64,000 bases of DNA. It comes from Nocardiopsis sp. FIRDI 009 (GTDB lineage: Bacteria; Actinomycetota; Actinomycetes; Streptosporangiales; Streptosporangiaceae). Below are positions 26,042-33,366 of this stretch, one piece after another (the stretch's first letter is position 1; each line of letters opens with the position of its first letter). The stretch lies in contig NZ_QPNC01000019.1 of the NCBI RefSeq assembly GCF_003386285.1, positions 310,001 to 374,000 on the forward strand. The letters are read 5' to 3'. The translations under genes were made by a program, and so were the position numbers. Under the pieces are notes generated by a model, which had not been told where the DNA came from, did not search any database, and saw only the letters and a list, made by a program, of their open reading frames with translations.

Positions 26042-27576
26042 GAGATCGCCTGGTCGAACCGGAAGAAGCCGTAGGGGTCGTAGTCGCGTTTGACCCGGGA
26101 CAGGCGCGCGTAGTTGGTCCCGTAGTAGGCGTCGCGCCAGTCGTCGAGGTAGGGGTCCACGAAGTTCTGCAGCGTGTGGCCGTTGGAGTACGGGTCGAAC
26201 GTGGCGAACCCGTCGTGCAGGGACGCCAGGACGGTGTCCTTCTCCTCCTGGGTGGCCTCGACGTCGTTGACGCCGAAGGTGAAGGAGATGTTGAGGAAGG
26301 CTCCCCGGTGCACGAACGCGGTGTCGGCGGGGGCCACCTCGTTGGTCCGGCCGCCCATGATGCGCATGGACAGGATCCGGATCTGACCGGCCTGGCGGTC
26401 GGCCTCGAAGGCGCCCAGGACGTCCTCGACGCCCGACCGGGGGATGGGGTCCTCCAGCAGACGGGAGCGGGACAGACGGAAGGCGTCGCGGGGCAGCATG
26501 CCCTCGGGGTTGAAGCCGACGCGGTGGCACTGGGCGACCGACTTGTCGGAACAGCCCCACACGCTCATCATGGTCTGGCGGTAGGTCCGGTCCAGTACGT
26601 TGCGCTCGGTGGGCTCCCGGCTGACCAGGCCGACCAGCCGGTCGATCTCGGTGGCCAGGGTGTCGGGGTCGGTCAGGGCGGTGCCCACGATCTGGAGCAG
26701 GACGGGCTGCCCGGGCGCGCCGTCGGGCATGATCGCCAGCAGGTCCCCCGCGATCTCCCTGGGCAGGTCGGCGACCCACTCCTGCAACCCGGTGATCACC
26801 TCGGCCGCGTCGTCCCACGGCCACACGACCCGGAACTGGCCCATCCGCTCGACCGGCACGTGGTCGAGGGTGTATTCGGTGATCACGCCGAAGTTGCCGC
26901 CCCCGCCGCCGCTGATGGCCCACAGGAGTTCGGGGTGGCGGTCGGCGTCGCAGGTGACGACGCGTCCGTCCGCCAGGACGACGCGCGCGGCCCGCAGGTT
27001 GTCGGGGGCGACCCCGTGCTTGCGGGTGAAGGGGCCGGTGCCTCCGCCCGTGACGAACCCGCCGGCGGCGACGGTGGCGCAGGTGCCGTTGGGGACGGCG
27101 ACGCCGTGGGGGGTCAGGGCGTCCAGGGCGTCCACGGCCTGGATACCCGCCCCGATCCGGGTGGTGTGGGCGCCGACCGAGACCGCGTTCATCCGGGAGA
27201 CGTCCAGGACCAGCCCCTCGGTGGTGGAGTAGCCGGCGTTGTTGTGGCCTCCGCTGCGGGGTACGGCCGCGATCCCGTGGTACTGGGCGAAGAGCACTCC
27301 GGCCTGCACGTCGCGGTTGCTTTGGCAGTACAGGACGGCCTGGGGCCGGATCTTGTCGTACTCGGCGACCTGGAGTTGGATCGCCCGCTCGTAGTCGTCG
27401 TCTCCGGGTAGGACGACGTCCCCGTCCACGAAGCGTTCCAGCATGCTCCACGAGCGCCGTGGGGCGCCCGCGGCGTACAGGGGTCCGGCGGACAGTACGC
27501 CGGCACCTCCGGCGACGGTGGCCGCGGCGGCGGTCGCACCTATCCGCAGAAGACTTCTTCTTCCGATGTTATTCAC
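26038..27576 (-). CDS. BBE-type FAD-linked oxidase with Tat signal
   Basis: Predicted 512-residue flavin oxidase of the berberine-bridge-enzyme / FAD_binding_4 family. Residues 1-36 look like a twin-arginine signal (NNIGRRSLLRIG then an Ala/Gly-rich stretch). His111 in PRSGGHNNAGYS and Cys166 in NGTCATVAAGGFVTGGG are the two residues that bind FAD covalently in bicovalent members. The C-terminal BBE motif is YYGTNYARLSRVKRDYDPYG. Such enzymes oxidise alcohols or C-N/C-C bonds with O2, often closing rings late in a pathway. It is first in the biosynthetic operon. GTG start at 27574-27576 behind AAAAAGGA. The export signal is notable: the final oxidation may take place outside the cytoplasm. 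Confidence 0.86.
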   Translation of the reverse strand: MNNIGRRSLLRIGATAAAATVAGGAGVLSAGPLYAAGAPRRSWSMLERFVDGDVVLPGDDDYERAIQLQVAEYDKIRPQAVLYCQSNRDVQAGVLFAQYHGIAAVPRSGGHNNAGYSTTEGLVLDVSRMNAVSVGAHTTRIGAGIQAVDALDALTPHGVAVPNGTCATVAAGGFVTGGGTGPFTRKHGVAPDNLRAARVVLADGRVVTCDADRHPELLWAISGGGGGNFGVITEYTLDHVPVERMGQFRVVWPWDDAAEVITGLQEWVADLPREIAGDLLAIMPDGAPGQPVLLQIVGTALTDPDTLATEIDRLVGLVSREPTERNVLDRTYRQTMMSVWGCSDKSVAQCHRVGFNPEGMLPRDAFRLSRSRLLEDPIPRSGVEDVLGAFEADRQAGQIRILSMRIMGGRTNEVAPADTAFVHRGAFLNISFTFGVNDVEATQEEKDTVLASLHDGFATFDPYSNGHTLQNFVDPYLDDWRDAYYGTNYARLSRVKRDYDPYGFFRFDQAIS

Positions 27577-28420
27577 TACTGGTCCTTTTTCGAGGAGGTC
27601 ACCAGCGACAACAGATGGTCGCCCCGGGGCCGGTGAGGTCCTGATGTTCGTCCTGCCAGTAAACAGGGTCTGCGCGGATGGTTAATTGTTTCCATTCCGG
27701 TGGGTTCCATGGTGCTCATCGCATGGCGATTCCACCGTCCGGGGAAGTGTCTTCCGACTCTTCGCTTGTCACTCCCCACGCATGGAGCCAGGGGTCCGCA
27801 TGCGGAGACGCTTCGGGACGGCGGAGGAGCCTCCCCCTGAGAGGGGGCGGCTCCAAAACGTGAAACTCACAGTCGAGAACGTTAGCCGCAACGGCGTCGG
27901 ATGAATATGACAAAGGCATGGCTGATGATTGTCATGGCCGAGCGTCCCTCGCGGGCGTCGGGTGTGACAGGTCTTTGTCATCCCCGTCGCGTCGCGTCGG
28001 CTCCGGGGCGTGGGACCGGATGGGGCCGTTTTTGCGGACTCAGCGGATCGGACCAATCCTGAACTGCGGTTTTCCTGCGCACGTGCGTGGTTGTGGTCGC
28101 CGCCCCGGTGCGGGCCACCCATCCCCGCGGCCGAGGAAAGGGCGGGAGGGGCTCGTCGCCGGACCGGTCGCGCGGTGAGCGGGAGCACACCCCCCGGGGG
28201 GCGGCATCTGTTCGTATCTCGCACGCATGTGGCCGTCGCGAACACCGCCTTCGAACGGATCCGCCGCGCCCGCTCCCCCACCGCGACTCGCGCGCCACGA
28301 CCGCAAGGCCGGTGGGGCGCCCACCCTGACCAGCCGAGTCGAAACCTCTCTGGAGAACAAACCTCTGTGGCCGATGTCGGCCACCTTGAAAAAGGACAAA
28401 CGGGTACATTCATGCACATA

Positions 28421-28445
28421 TGTTAATATTAACAACATATTAACA
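28421..28445. promoter_or_regulatory. AT-rich palindrome plus 11-bp-spaced direct repeat upstream of the cluster regulator
   Basis: TGTTAATATTAACA (28421-28434) is a perfect 14-bp palindrome. Its right half ATATTAACA (28426-28434) is repeated exactly at 28437-28445, 11 bp away, one DNA helical turn. The segment is nearly all A/T in a genome with very high GC. Helically phased repeats of this type are usual for dimeric activators, so this is a candidate operator, perhaps for the regulator encoded 230 bp downstream. Confidence 0.55.
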
Positions 28446-28495
28446 AAAACACTCATATTGGACATTGGCTGGTCAATCATGATTTCCGCGAACTC

Positions 28496-28523
28496 TTCGA
28501 CTCCCCCGCCTGGGGGTTTCGAA
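28496..28523. repeat. Imperfect hairpin in the regulator leader
   Basis: TTCGA-CT-CCCCC-GCCT-GGGGG-TT-TCGAA: two pairing blocks (five bp each) separated by a symmetric two-base internal loop. It lies before the TACAAT -10-like element, so it is more likely an upstream terminator or protein site than an attenuator. Confidence 0.4.
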
Positions 28524-28633
28524 TGGCGCAGTCGGCCGGCGATCCGGCGTGATCTTGGTCCAGCCCATGTACAATTTCGCCGGGGTGACGGGTATGCCCC
28601 ACTTGTGTAGATGCGCTAGGCGATTGAGGCTGC

Positions 28634-28691
28634 CTTCTTATGTCTGAGAACCACTCAGGTCCTGGCTTCTTATGGCTGAGGGCCACTCGGG
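28634..28691 (+). repeat. Tandem 32-bp imperfect duplication spanning the regulator start codon
   Basis: Copy 1 (from 28634) and copy 2 (from 28666) both read CTTCTTATG, then xCTGAGxxCCACTCxGG, differing at about four of the first 26 positions. Each copy contains an ATG. The first ATG (28640) opens a short frame, MSENHSGPG, out of phase with the regulator; the second (28672) starts the regulator, MAEGHSG. Neither has a clear ribosome site. Confidence 0.65.
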
Positions 28692-30084
28692 TACGAAAGA
28701 TTTCCTTGAAATTAACCAGAAGCGCCTGATGGAACCCACCTACGCGATACCGCGATCCCGGATGTCAGACCCCCATCTGAACGACGTACTCACCAAACCC
28801 CGCATGGTGGGTAGGCACGCAGAGACCGTGGACATATCACGGCTGCTCAGCACGGGCATCCGTCTCCTGGTCGTCACCGGACCGGCCGGGGTCGGCAAAA
28901 GCCGCCTGGCGCTCGAAGTGGCCTGCTCGATGAGAGAACTCTTCGAGGGCGGGGTGGAAATATTCGACCGTGCCCAGGAGAACGGTTCCGAGGAGGCGGC
29001 GGAGAAACTGGCCCGACTCACCGAGCGGGTTCGCTCCACACCGGCACCGGACGCCGTCCGGCCCCGCTGGCTCCTCGTCGTCGACAACCACGTACCCGGC
29101 GACGAGCCGCTCAGAGAACAGTTGCGCAGGAGCCTGGCCCACGATCCGTCCCTGAGCATCCTGTTGACGAGTCGCGAGGCGATCGGGTGGTACGGGGAGA
29201 AGCTCTACGAACTCCATCCCCTGCCCCTGCCCTCACCCGCCGCCGAGGCCGAGCGGTTCCTCACCTCACCCTCGGTCCAACTCCTGATGGGAAGGTCCGA
29301 CGGCTACCTCGGCGACCTGGGGCGCAACGGTCCTGCGCGGTTGGCGGTCCTGGACCTGATCACCGCGCTGGACGGCCTGCCCCTCGCCATCGAACTGGCC
29401 GCGCCCTGGCTCAAGGCGCTGTCCCCCCAGGCGCTGCGCGAACGGCTCCGGTTCAGCCTGGAGATGCTCAGCGCCCGCTCCGCGGGGGTCGTCTCGCTCC
29501 GGCACAGCAGCATGTCCGAGGCTCTGGCGGAGAGCTACTACACGCTCCCGCCCGAAGCACGCAGCGCCCTGGTCCAGCTGAGCCACCACGACGAGTTCAC
29601 CTTCGAGGACGCGCACCGGATCATCGGGGGCGACCCGAGCGCCAACGACCGCACCCTGCGCCTGCTGGTGGAGAACCACCTCGTCCGGGTCCACCAGGGC
29701 GGCCTCGGGCACCCCCGGCTCTCCCTGCTGAACACCACGCGGATCTTCGCCCAGGAGACCGAGCGCGCCGACCGCTCGGCCGTTCCACGCCGGGAACAGA
29801 CCTCGGTGGACGAGCGGGTGTACCCGCTCACCCCCCGACAGAGACAGGTGGCCGGCCTCATCGCCGACGGCCTGACCAACCGGGAGATCTCCAAGACCCT
29901 GAACATCGCCGAGTGGACGGTGATCAACCACGTCCGCGAGGTGATGCGCCGGCTGGGCTGCTCCTCCCGCGTCCAGGTCGCCAGCTGGTTCGCCGTCCAC
30001 GGGCGATCCCACGAACCGCTCCCCGCGAGAACGGCCCCCACCACCTGGCGATCCGCAGCCGCGACAAGGAGCTCCACCCCATGA
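28672..30084 (+). CDS. NB-ARC/LuxR-type cluster regulator
   Basis: Predicted 470-residue DNA-binding regulator. Residues 70-77 are the P-loop GPAGVGKS. LLVVDNHVPGDE is Walker B, followed by SILLTSRE and GLPLAIELAAPWLKALSPQ, which are typical NB-ARC segments of AfsR/SARP-associated ATPases. Residues 384-444 are a LuxR HTH (LTPRQRQVAGLIADGLTNRE). It probably activates the flanking biosynthetic operons. The start is uncertain: ATG 28672 lies in a duplicated leader without a ribosome site, and Met20, Met31 or Met45 are alternatives; all keep the P-loop. Its TGA overlaps the next ATG (ATGA). AT content is locally higher at the 5' end than in neighbouring genes. Confidence 0.85.
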   Translation: MAEGHSGTKDFLEINQKRLMEPTYAIPRSRMSDPHLNDVLTKPRMVGRHAETVDISRLLSTGIRLLVVTGPAGVGKSRLALEVACSMRELFEGGVEIFDRAQENGSEEAAEKLARLTERVRSTPAPDAVRPRWLLVVDNHVPGDEPLREQLRRSLAHDPSLSILLTSREAIGWYGEKLYELHPLPLPSPAAEAERFLTSPSVQLLMGRSDGYLGDLGRNGPARLAVLDLITALDGLPLAIELAAPWLKALSPQALRERLRFSLEMLSARSAGVVSLRHSSMSEALAESYYTLPPEARSALVQLSHHDEFTFEDAHRIIGGDPSANDRTLRLLVENHLVRVHQGGLGHPRLSLLNTTRIFAQETERADRSAVPRREQTSVDERVYPLTPRQRQVAGLIADGLTNREISKTLNIAEWTVINHVREVMRRLGCSSRVQVASWFAVHGRSHEPLPARTAPTTWRSAAATRSSTP

Positions 30085-30626
30085 CCGGCCAAGCACGGGT
30101 CCTCAGGGGGCCGCACCGGGCCCCCTCGGCGCGGGAACGCCACCACGGGAGGCAGAGCGCCCGGCACCTGATCAGCCACCCCGGCTCCACCACCCTGCTG
30201 CTGGAGCGGCTCCTGGGCCTGCCCCTGACGGTGCGCGTGCTCGGGCAGGACGTCCGTCCCGCGGAACGGCTGCGTGCCGACCTGCGGGAGTTGCTCGGGC
30301 TGACACCGTCCGCCCGGGTGATCGTTCGCCACTCGGAACTCCACACCCCCGACGGCGCCCCGGTCTCCCGCAACACCGTCGTCTCCGACGCCCGGACCCC
30401 GGGCGAGGTCGCCCGGGTGCTGACCGATCCGACCACACCGCTGGGGCGCAGCCGACTCCTGCGCGACGGCGACCAGGAACGCCGCCCGGTCTCGTTCGGA
30501 CGCTCGCCCTGGGACGCCGGGGGTCGACGCCAGGCGATGTGGCGCAGCTACCTCATCCGGCTCCGCGCCGCCCCGGCGATCTACGTCGAGGAGCGTTTCA
30601 ACCCCGACCTGGTCCCCGACTCATGA
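30081..30626 (+). CDS. Chorismate-pyruvate lyase-like protein
   Basis: Predicted 181-residue protein with the pattern of the UbiC / DUF98 chorismate lyase fold: an N-terminal GSTTLLLERLLGLPLTVRVL, ARVIVRHSELHTPDGAPVSRN in the middle, TDPTTPLGRSRLL, and a C-terminal Glu in IYVEERFNPDLVP. Chorismate lyase removes pyruvate from chorismate to leave 4-hydroxybenzoate. The match is by motif and size, not strong identity, and direct proof is lacking. It overlaps the regulator (ATGA) and the following hydroxylase (ATGA), so the three genes are co-translated. In context it supplies a second aromatic acid beside 4-aminobenzoate. Confidence 0.65.
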   Translation: MTGQARVLRGPHRAPSARERHHGRQSARHLISHPGSTTLLLERLLGLPLTVRVLGQDVRPAERLRADLRELLGLTPSARVIVRHSELHTPDGAPVSRNTVVSDARTPGEVARVLTDPTTPLGRSRLLRDGDQERRPVSFGRSPWDAGGRRQAMWRSYLIRLRAAPAIYVEERFNPDLVPDS

Positions 30627-31759
30627 GGCGCCTCGTCATCGTCGGGGCCGGCCCCGTGGGACTGACCGCCGCGCTGGCCGCCCACCACCGTGGCCTCGAC
30701 GTCAGCGTCGTCGAAGCCGATCCGCGCGCCCGCGTCCGCCCCGGGAGCCGGGCGATCTTCGTCCACCGGGAGTCGCTGCGCCTCCTCGACCGGATCAGCC
30801 CCGGGCTGGGCCTCGAACTGGCCGATCTGGGGTTGGTCTGGGGGGCCAAACGGACCCTGTGGGCGGGCCGCGAAGTCTACGAGCGGGTCTACGGCCCCAC
30901 CCGGGGCCCCTTCCCCCCGTTCAGCAGCCTGCCCCAGTCGCTGCTGGAGGAACGGCTGCGCCGGGCCTGCGACCGGGCCGGGGTGCGTGTCCATTGGGGG
31001 GTTCGGGTGACCGGGGCCGTCTCCGGGCCCGACGGGGCCGCCGTGCGGACCGGGGACGGTCGGATCGAGGGAACCCACGTGATCGCGGCCGACGGGGCCC
31101 GCTCCGTGGTCCGGGACTCGGTGGGGATCGCGTTGGCGGGCTCCTCGTCGGGGACGGACTTCGTCGTGGTCGACGTGCACGACGCACAGCGCCCGCTGAA
31201 GGCCGAGCGCGTCCTGCACTACCGCCACCCCGCGGTGGACGGGCGCAACGTGTTGCTCGTGCCCTTCCGCGGCGGCTGGCGGATCGATCTGCAGTGCGCG
31301 GGGGAACGGGAGTCGGCGGCCTTCGCGGCCGACCCCGACGCCTGGGTCGCGGACGTGCTCCCCGGGCACCGGGTCGCCTGGGTGTCCCGCTACCGCTTCC
31401 ACCAACGCGTCGCCGAACGGTTCGCGGACGGGCACGGCCGTGTGCTCCTGGCCGGCGACGCGGCCCACCTGTTCCCGCCCTTCGGCGCCCGCGGGATGAA
31501 CTCCGGTGTCGCGGACGCGGTGGCCGCCGTCGACGCCGTGGTCGAGGGAGGGGTCCAGGAGTACGCCACGCGGCGGCGGGCCGCCGCGGTGGCCAACTGC
31601 GCGGCGGCGGGACGGGCCTGCGCGCACCTGCTGGCGCGCAGGTGGCCGGAACGGGTCCGCCAGCGCGCGGCGGCGCTGGTGGCGCCGGTGTGGGAGCCCG
31701 CCGGGCGGTGGTTGGACACCGCCGCCTTCGGCCCCCGCGTACACCGGGTCCGGTACTGA
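30623..31759 (+). CDS. FAD-dependent aromatic hydroxylase (PHBH/UbiH type), copy 2
   Basis: Predicted 378-residue group A flavin monooxygenase. GAGPVG (about residues 8-13), AADGARSVVRD and GDAAHLFPPFGARGMNSGVADA are the three FAD/NAD(P)H motifs; unlike copy 1 it keeps the canonical Asp in the GD motif. It is clearly paralogous to the hydroxylase at 15401-16630, with co-linear identity throughout. Being coupled (ATGA overlap) to the chorismate-lyase-like gene, 3-hydroxylation of 4-hydroxybenzoate to protocatechuate is the simplest guess (inference). It is the last gene of its operon and is followed by a perfect 44-bp palindromic terminator. Confidence 0.85.
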   Translation: MRRLVIVGAGPVGLTAALAAHHRGLDVSVVEADPRARVRPGSRAIFVHRESLRLLDRISPGLGLELADLGLVWGAKRTLWAGREVYERVYGPTRGPFPPFSSLPQSLLEERLRRACDRAGVRVHWGVRVTGAVSGPDGAAVRTGDGRIEGTHVIAADGARSVVRDSVGIALAGSSSGTDFVVVDVHDAQRPLKAERVLHYRHPAVDGRNVLLVPFRGGWRIDLQCAGERESAAFAADPDAWVADVLPGHRVAWVSRYRFHQRVAERFADGHGRVLLAGDAAHLFPPFGARGMNSGVADAVAAVDAVVEGGVQEYATRRRAAAVANCAAAGRACAHLLARRWPERVRQRAAALVAPVWEPAGRWLDTAAFGPRVHRVRY

Positions 31760-31762
31760 CAC

Positions 31763-31806
31763 CCGTGGGGGGTGTGGGCGAGGTACCTCGCCCACACCCC
31801 CCACGG
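31763..31806. terminator. Perfect 44-bp palindrome between convergent genes
   Basis: Both 22-base arms are exact inverted repeats with no spacer, centred on GGTACC. It lies 3 bp past the stop of the hydroxylase and 12 bp past the stop of the AhpD-like gene on the other strand, so it should terminate both. Confidence 0.88.
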
Positions 31807-31818
31807 TGATGGCCGTGT

Positions 31819-32265
31819 TCAGCGCTTGGGCGGGGTCATCCCCGTGCTGACGCCCAACCGGTTGTAGAAGTTGATCAGGCCGATGGCCATGATCAGCGCC
31901 GCGACCTCCTTCTCGGAGAAGTGCTTGGCCACGTTCTCGTACACCTCGTCGGTGACCCCGTGTTCGCCGAGCTTGGTCGCCTCGTCGACCAGGGCCAGGA
32001 CGGCGCGCTCGGCCTCGGTGAACAGGCTCCCCGCCTCGCGCCAGGCGCCGACGAGGAAGAGGCGCTGCTGCGACTCCCCCGCCTTGAGGGCGTCGTTGGA
32101 GTGCAGGTCCACGCAGAAGGCGCATCCGTTCAGGTAGGAGGCGCGCAGCTTGACCAGCTCGTGGATGTCTCTGTCGATGACGGTCTCCACGAGCTCGCCG
32201 ATCTCGACGAGCTTGGTGTAGACCTCGGGGAGCTCCTTGCCCGCCTTCACCCGCGTGGTGCTCAT
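31819..32265 (-). CDS. AhpD-like carboxymuconolactone decarboxylase-family protein
   Basis: Predicted 148-residue helical protein with the alkylhydroperoxidase signature NGCAFCVDLHSNDA (C-x2-C-x3-H), at about residues 48-61. AhpD-like proteins use these cysteines to reduce peroxides or take part in redox relay; other CMD family members decarboxylate aromatic ring-cleavage products. LINFYNRLGVSTGM near the C-terminus is typical of the AhpD branch. It is convergent with the second hydroxylase of the biosynthetic cluster and separated by a terminator, so I treat it as outside the cluster. ATG at 32263-32265. Confidence 0.85.
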   Translation of the reverse strand: MSTTRVKAGKELPEVYTKLVEIGELVETVIDRDIHELVKLRASYLNGCAFCVDLHSNDALKAGESQQRLFLVGAWREAGSLFTEAERAVLALVDEATKLGEHGVTDEVYENVAKHFSEKEVAALIMAIGLINFYNRLGVSTGMTPPKR

Positions 32266-32480
32266 GGGTGTGATCCTCTCGGTGTCGCCTCCGCGGGAGT
32301 CTCGATCCCTCCGAGAACTCCGTTGCCGATCGGAGAAGTTACCATCCGTGATCGAAGGGTCGCCATGACAGTTTTTTGCCATACGGGCGGACGTGCGTCC
32401 GCCGTGGTTCGGTGGTCCCGACGGCGCGGTTCGCGTCCGGTGGCGGTTCGGCACACAGCCGGTCGCCCGCCCGCGTTCCT

Positions 32481-33041
32481 CTAGGCGCGCCGTTCGGCCA
32501 GGGCGACCAGGGCGTCGACGGAGGCCGCCCGGGCGCACTCGTCCTCGGTGAGCCGGTTGAGGAGGTGGCGCAGACGCTGGGCCCGGTCGGTGGTGGGCAG
32601 CTCCCCCGCGTACACGTCGGGGAGCCACAGCTCGAACCCGCACACGGCCCGCGCCGAGTGGCGGTGCGGGGCCCGGCTGACCGCCCAGGCCACGCGGACG
32701 GCGTGCTCGTTGCCGGGCGGCACGCCCGGCCGGTCCGGCTCCTGGGCGGCGTAGCGGAAGCCGTCGGCCAGGTCGCAGGGCCCGCAGCCGCGCACGCCCG
32801 ACCCCAGGGGGCGGGCGCACTCCGGGCACGTCTGGCGGTCCAGGGCGGCGTCGACCACGCGCCAGGGGAACCGGTGCGGTTCCTCGGAGACCATGCGGGC
32901 GAGGTCACGCTCCTCGGGGGTGTCCGGCGCCACGTCCCACGCCCGGCACAGGTCGGTCCACGCCGCCTCGACCTCGGCGCCGATCGCGTTCATGGTGCGG
33001 GCCAGGTCCTCGTCGCGCCAGCGGGGCCGGTCGGTGTCCAT
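32481..33041 (-). CDS. Hypothetical protein with a zinc-ribbon-like cysteine cluster
   Basis: Predicted 186-residue cytoplasmic protein that I do not recognise. Residues about 70-90 contain CPEC and CGPC separated by ten residues, suggesting a zinc ribbon. The N-terminus is acidic and helical (MDTDRPRWRDEDLARTMNAIG). The stop is well separated from the AhpD gene (215 bp), and the start was set at ATG 33039-33041, the first Met giving a compact protein. Expression is divergent from the membrane/coiled-coil gene at 33367. Confidence 0.55.
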   Translation of the reverse strand: MDTDRPRWRDEDLARTMNAIGAEVEAAWTDLCRAWDVAPDTPEERDLARMVSEEPHRFPWRVVDAALDRQTCPECARPLGSGVRGCGPCDLADGFRYAAQEPDRPGVPPGNEHAVRVAWAVSRAPHRHSARAVCGFELWLPDVYAGELPTTDRAQRLRHLLNRLTEDECARAASVDALVALAERRA

Positions 33042-33366
33042 GCTCCGCACGGTAGTCACCCGCCGGGGTGCGGGCCAGGGGTTTTCCGAGGTGGCGCGAG
33101 CGGCCCCACGCCGCGGTGCGGTTCCCTCCGACGGAGGCGGGGCCGGATTGTCGTGGCGCGGACACGCGCCGGTCGTCGAACTGCCCGCATCCGGCCACGC
33201 TCGGGCCGAACTTGGGGGCGCGATCGGGGAACTGAGTATGAGGGGGCGTGTGCCCGGCCGAGGAGGGAGGATCCGCGTCCCGCGGACGGATCCGCTCGTG
33301 CGGTCGCCCGCGCCGGCCCCCGCCAGGCGAGACCGAACCGCGTCACGCGTGAGAAAGGAACCAGCC
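33042..33366. other. Divergent intergenic region
   Basis: No gene supported. It contains a hairpin at 33269-33293 (GGATCCG-C-GTCC / GGACGGATCC, one bulged base) about 75 bp upstream of the plus-strand gene. The rest is GC-rich with no clear promoter. Confidence 0.5.

Larger units (their letters stand above)
27577..28671. other. Long divergent intergenic region of the biosynthetic cluster
   Basis: About 1.1 kb between the oxidase operon (minus) and the regulator operon (plus). I see no convincing gene on either strand. It contains a G/C hairpin (27826-27854, GGAGCC-CCCCCT arms with one mismatch, followed by AAAAC), a CCCCCCGGGGGG palindrome (about 28190), a GTTAATTG segment about 105 bp upstream of the oxidase start (27681), an AT-rich palindrome block (28421-28445), a hairpin (28496-28523), a -10-like TACAAT (28570-28575) and a duplicated start region (28634-28691). 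The size and the number of elements suggest complex control of both operons. Confidence 0.6.

Noticed and set aside
28190-28201. CCCCCCGGGGGG palindrome as an operator
   Set aside because: Such runs are common by chance at this base composition.
27678-28610. Several small open frames in the divergent intergenic region
   Set aside because: No ribosome sites, no consistent codon bias and no similarity to known families; the region has many palindromes instead.
14595-31759. Phenazine biosynthesis cluster
   Set aside because: No PhzA/B/D/F/G genes are present, and the PabAB domain order and PIKGT motif differ from PhzE.
31819-32265. AhpD/CMD gene as part of the biosynthetic cluster
   Set aside because: It is convergent and isolated by the 44-bp palindromic terminator, and no step of the proposed pathway needs it.
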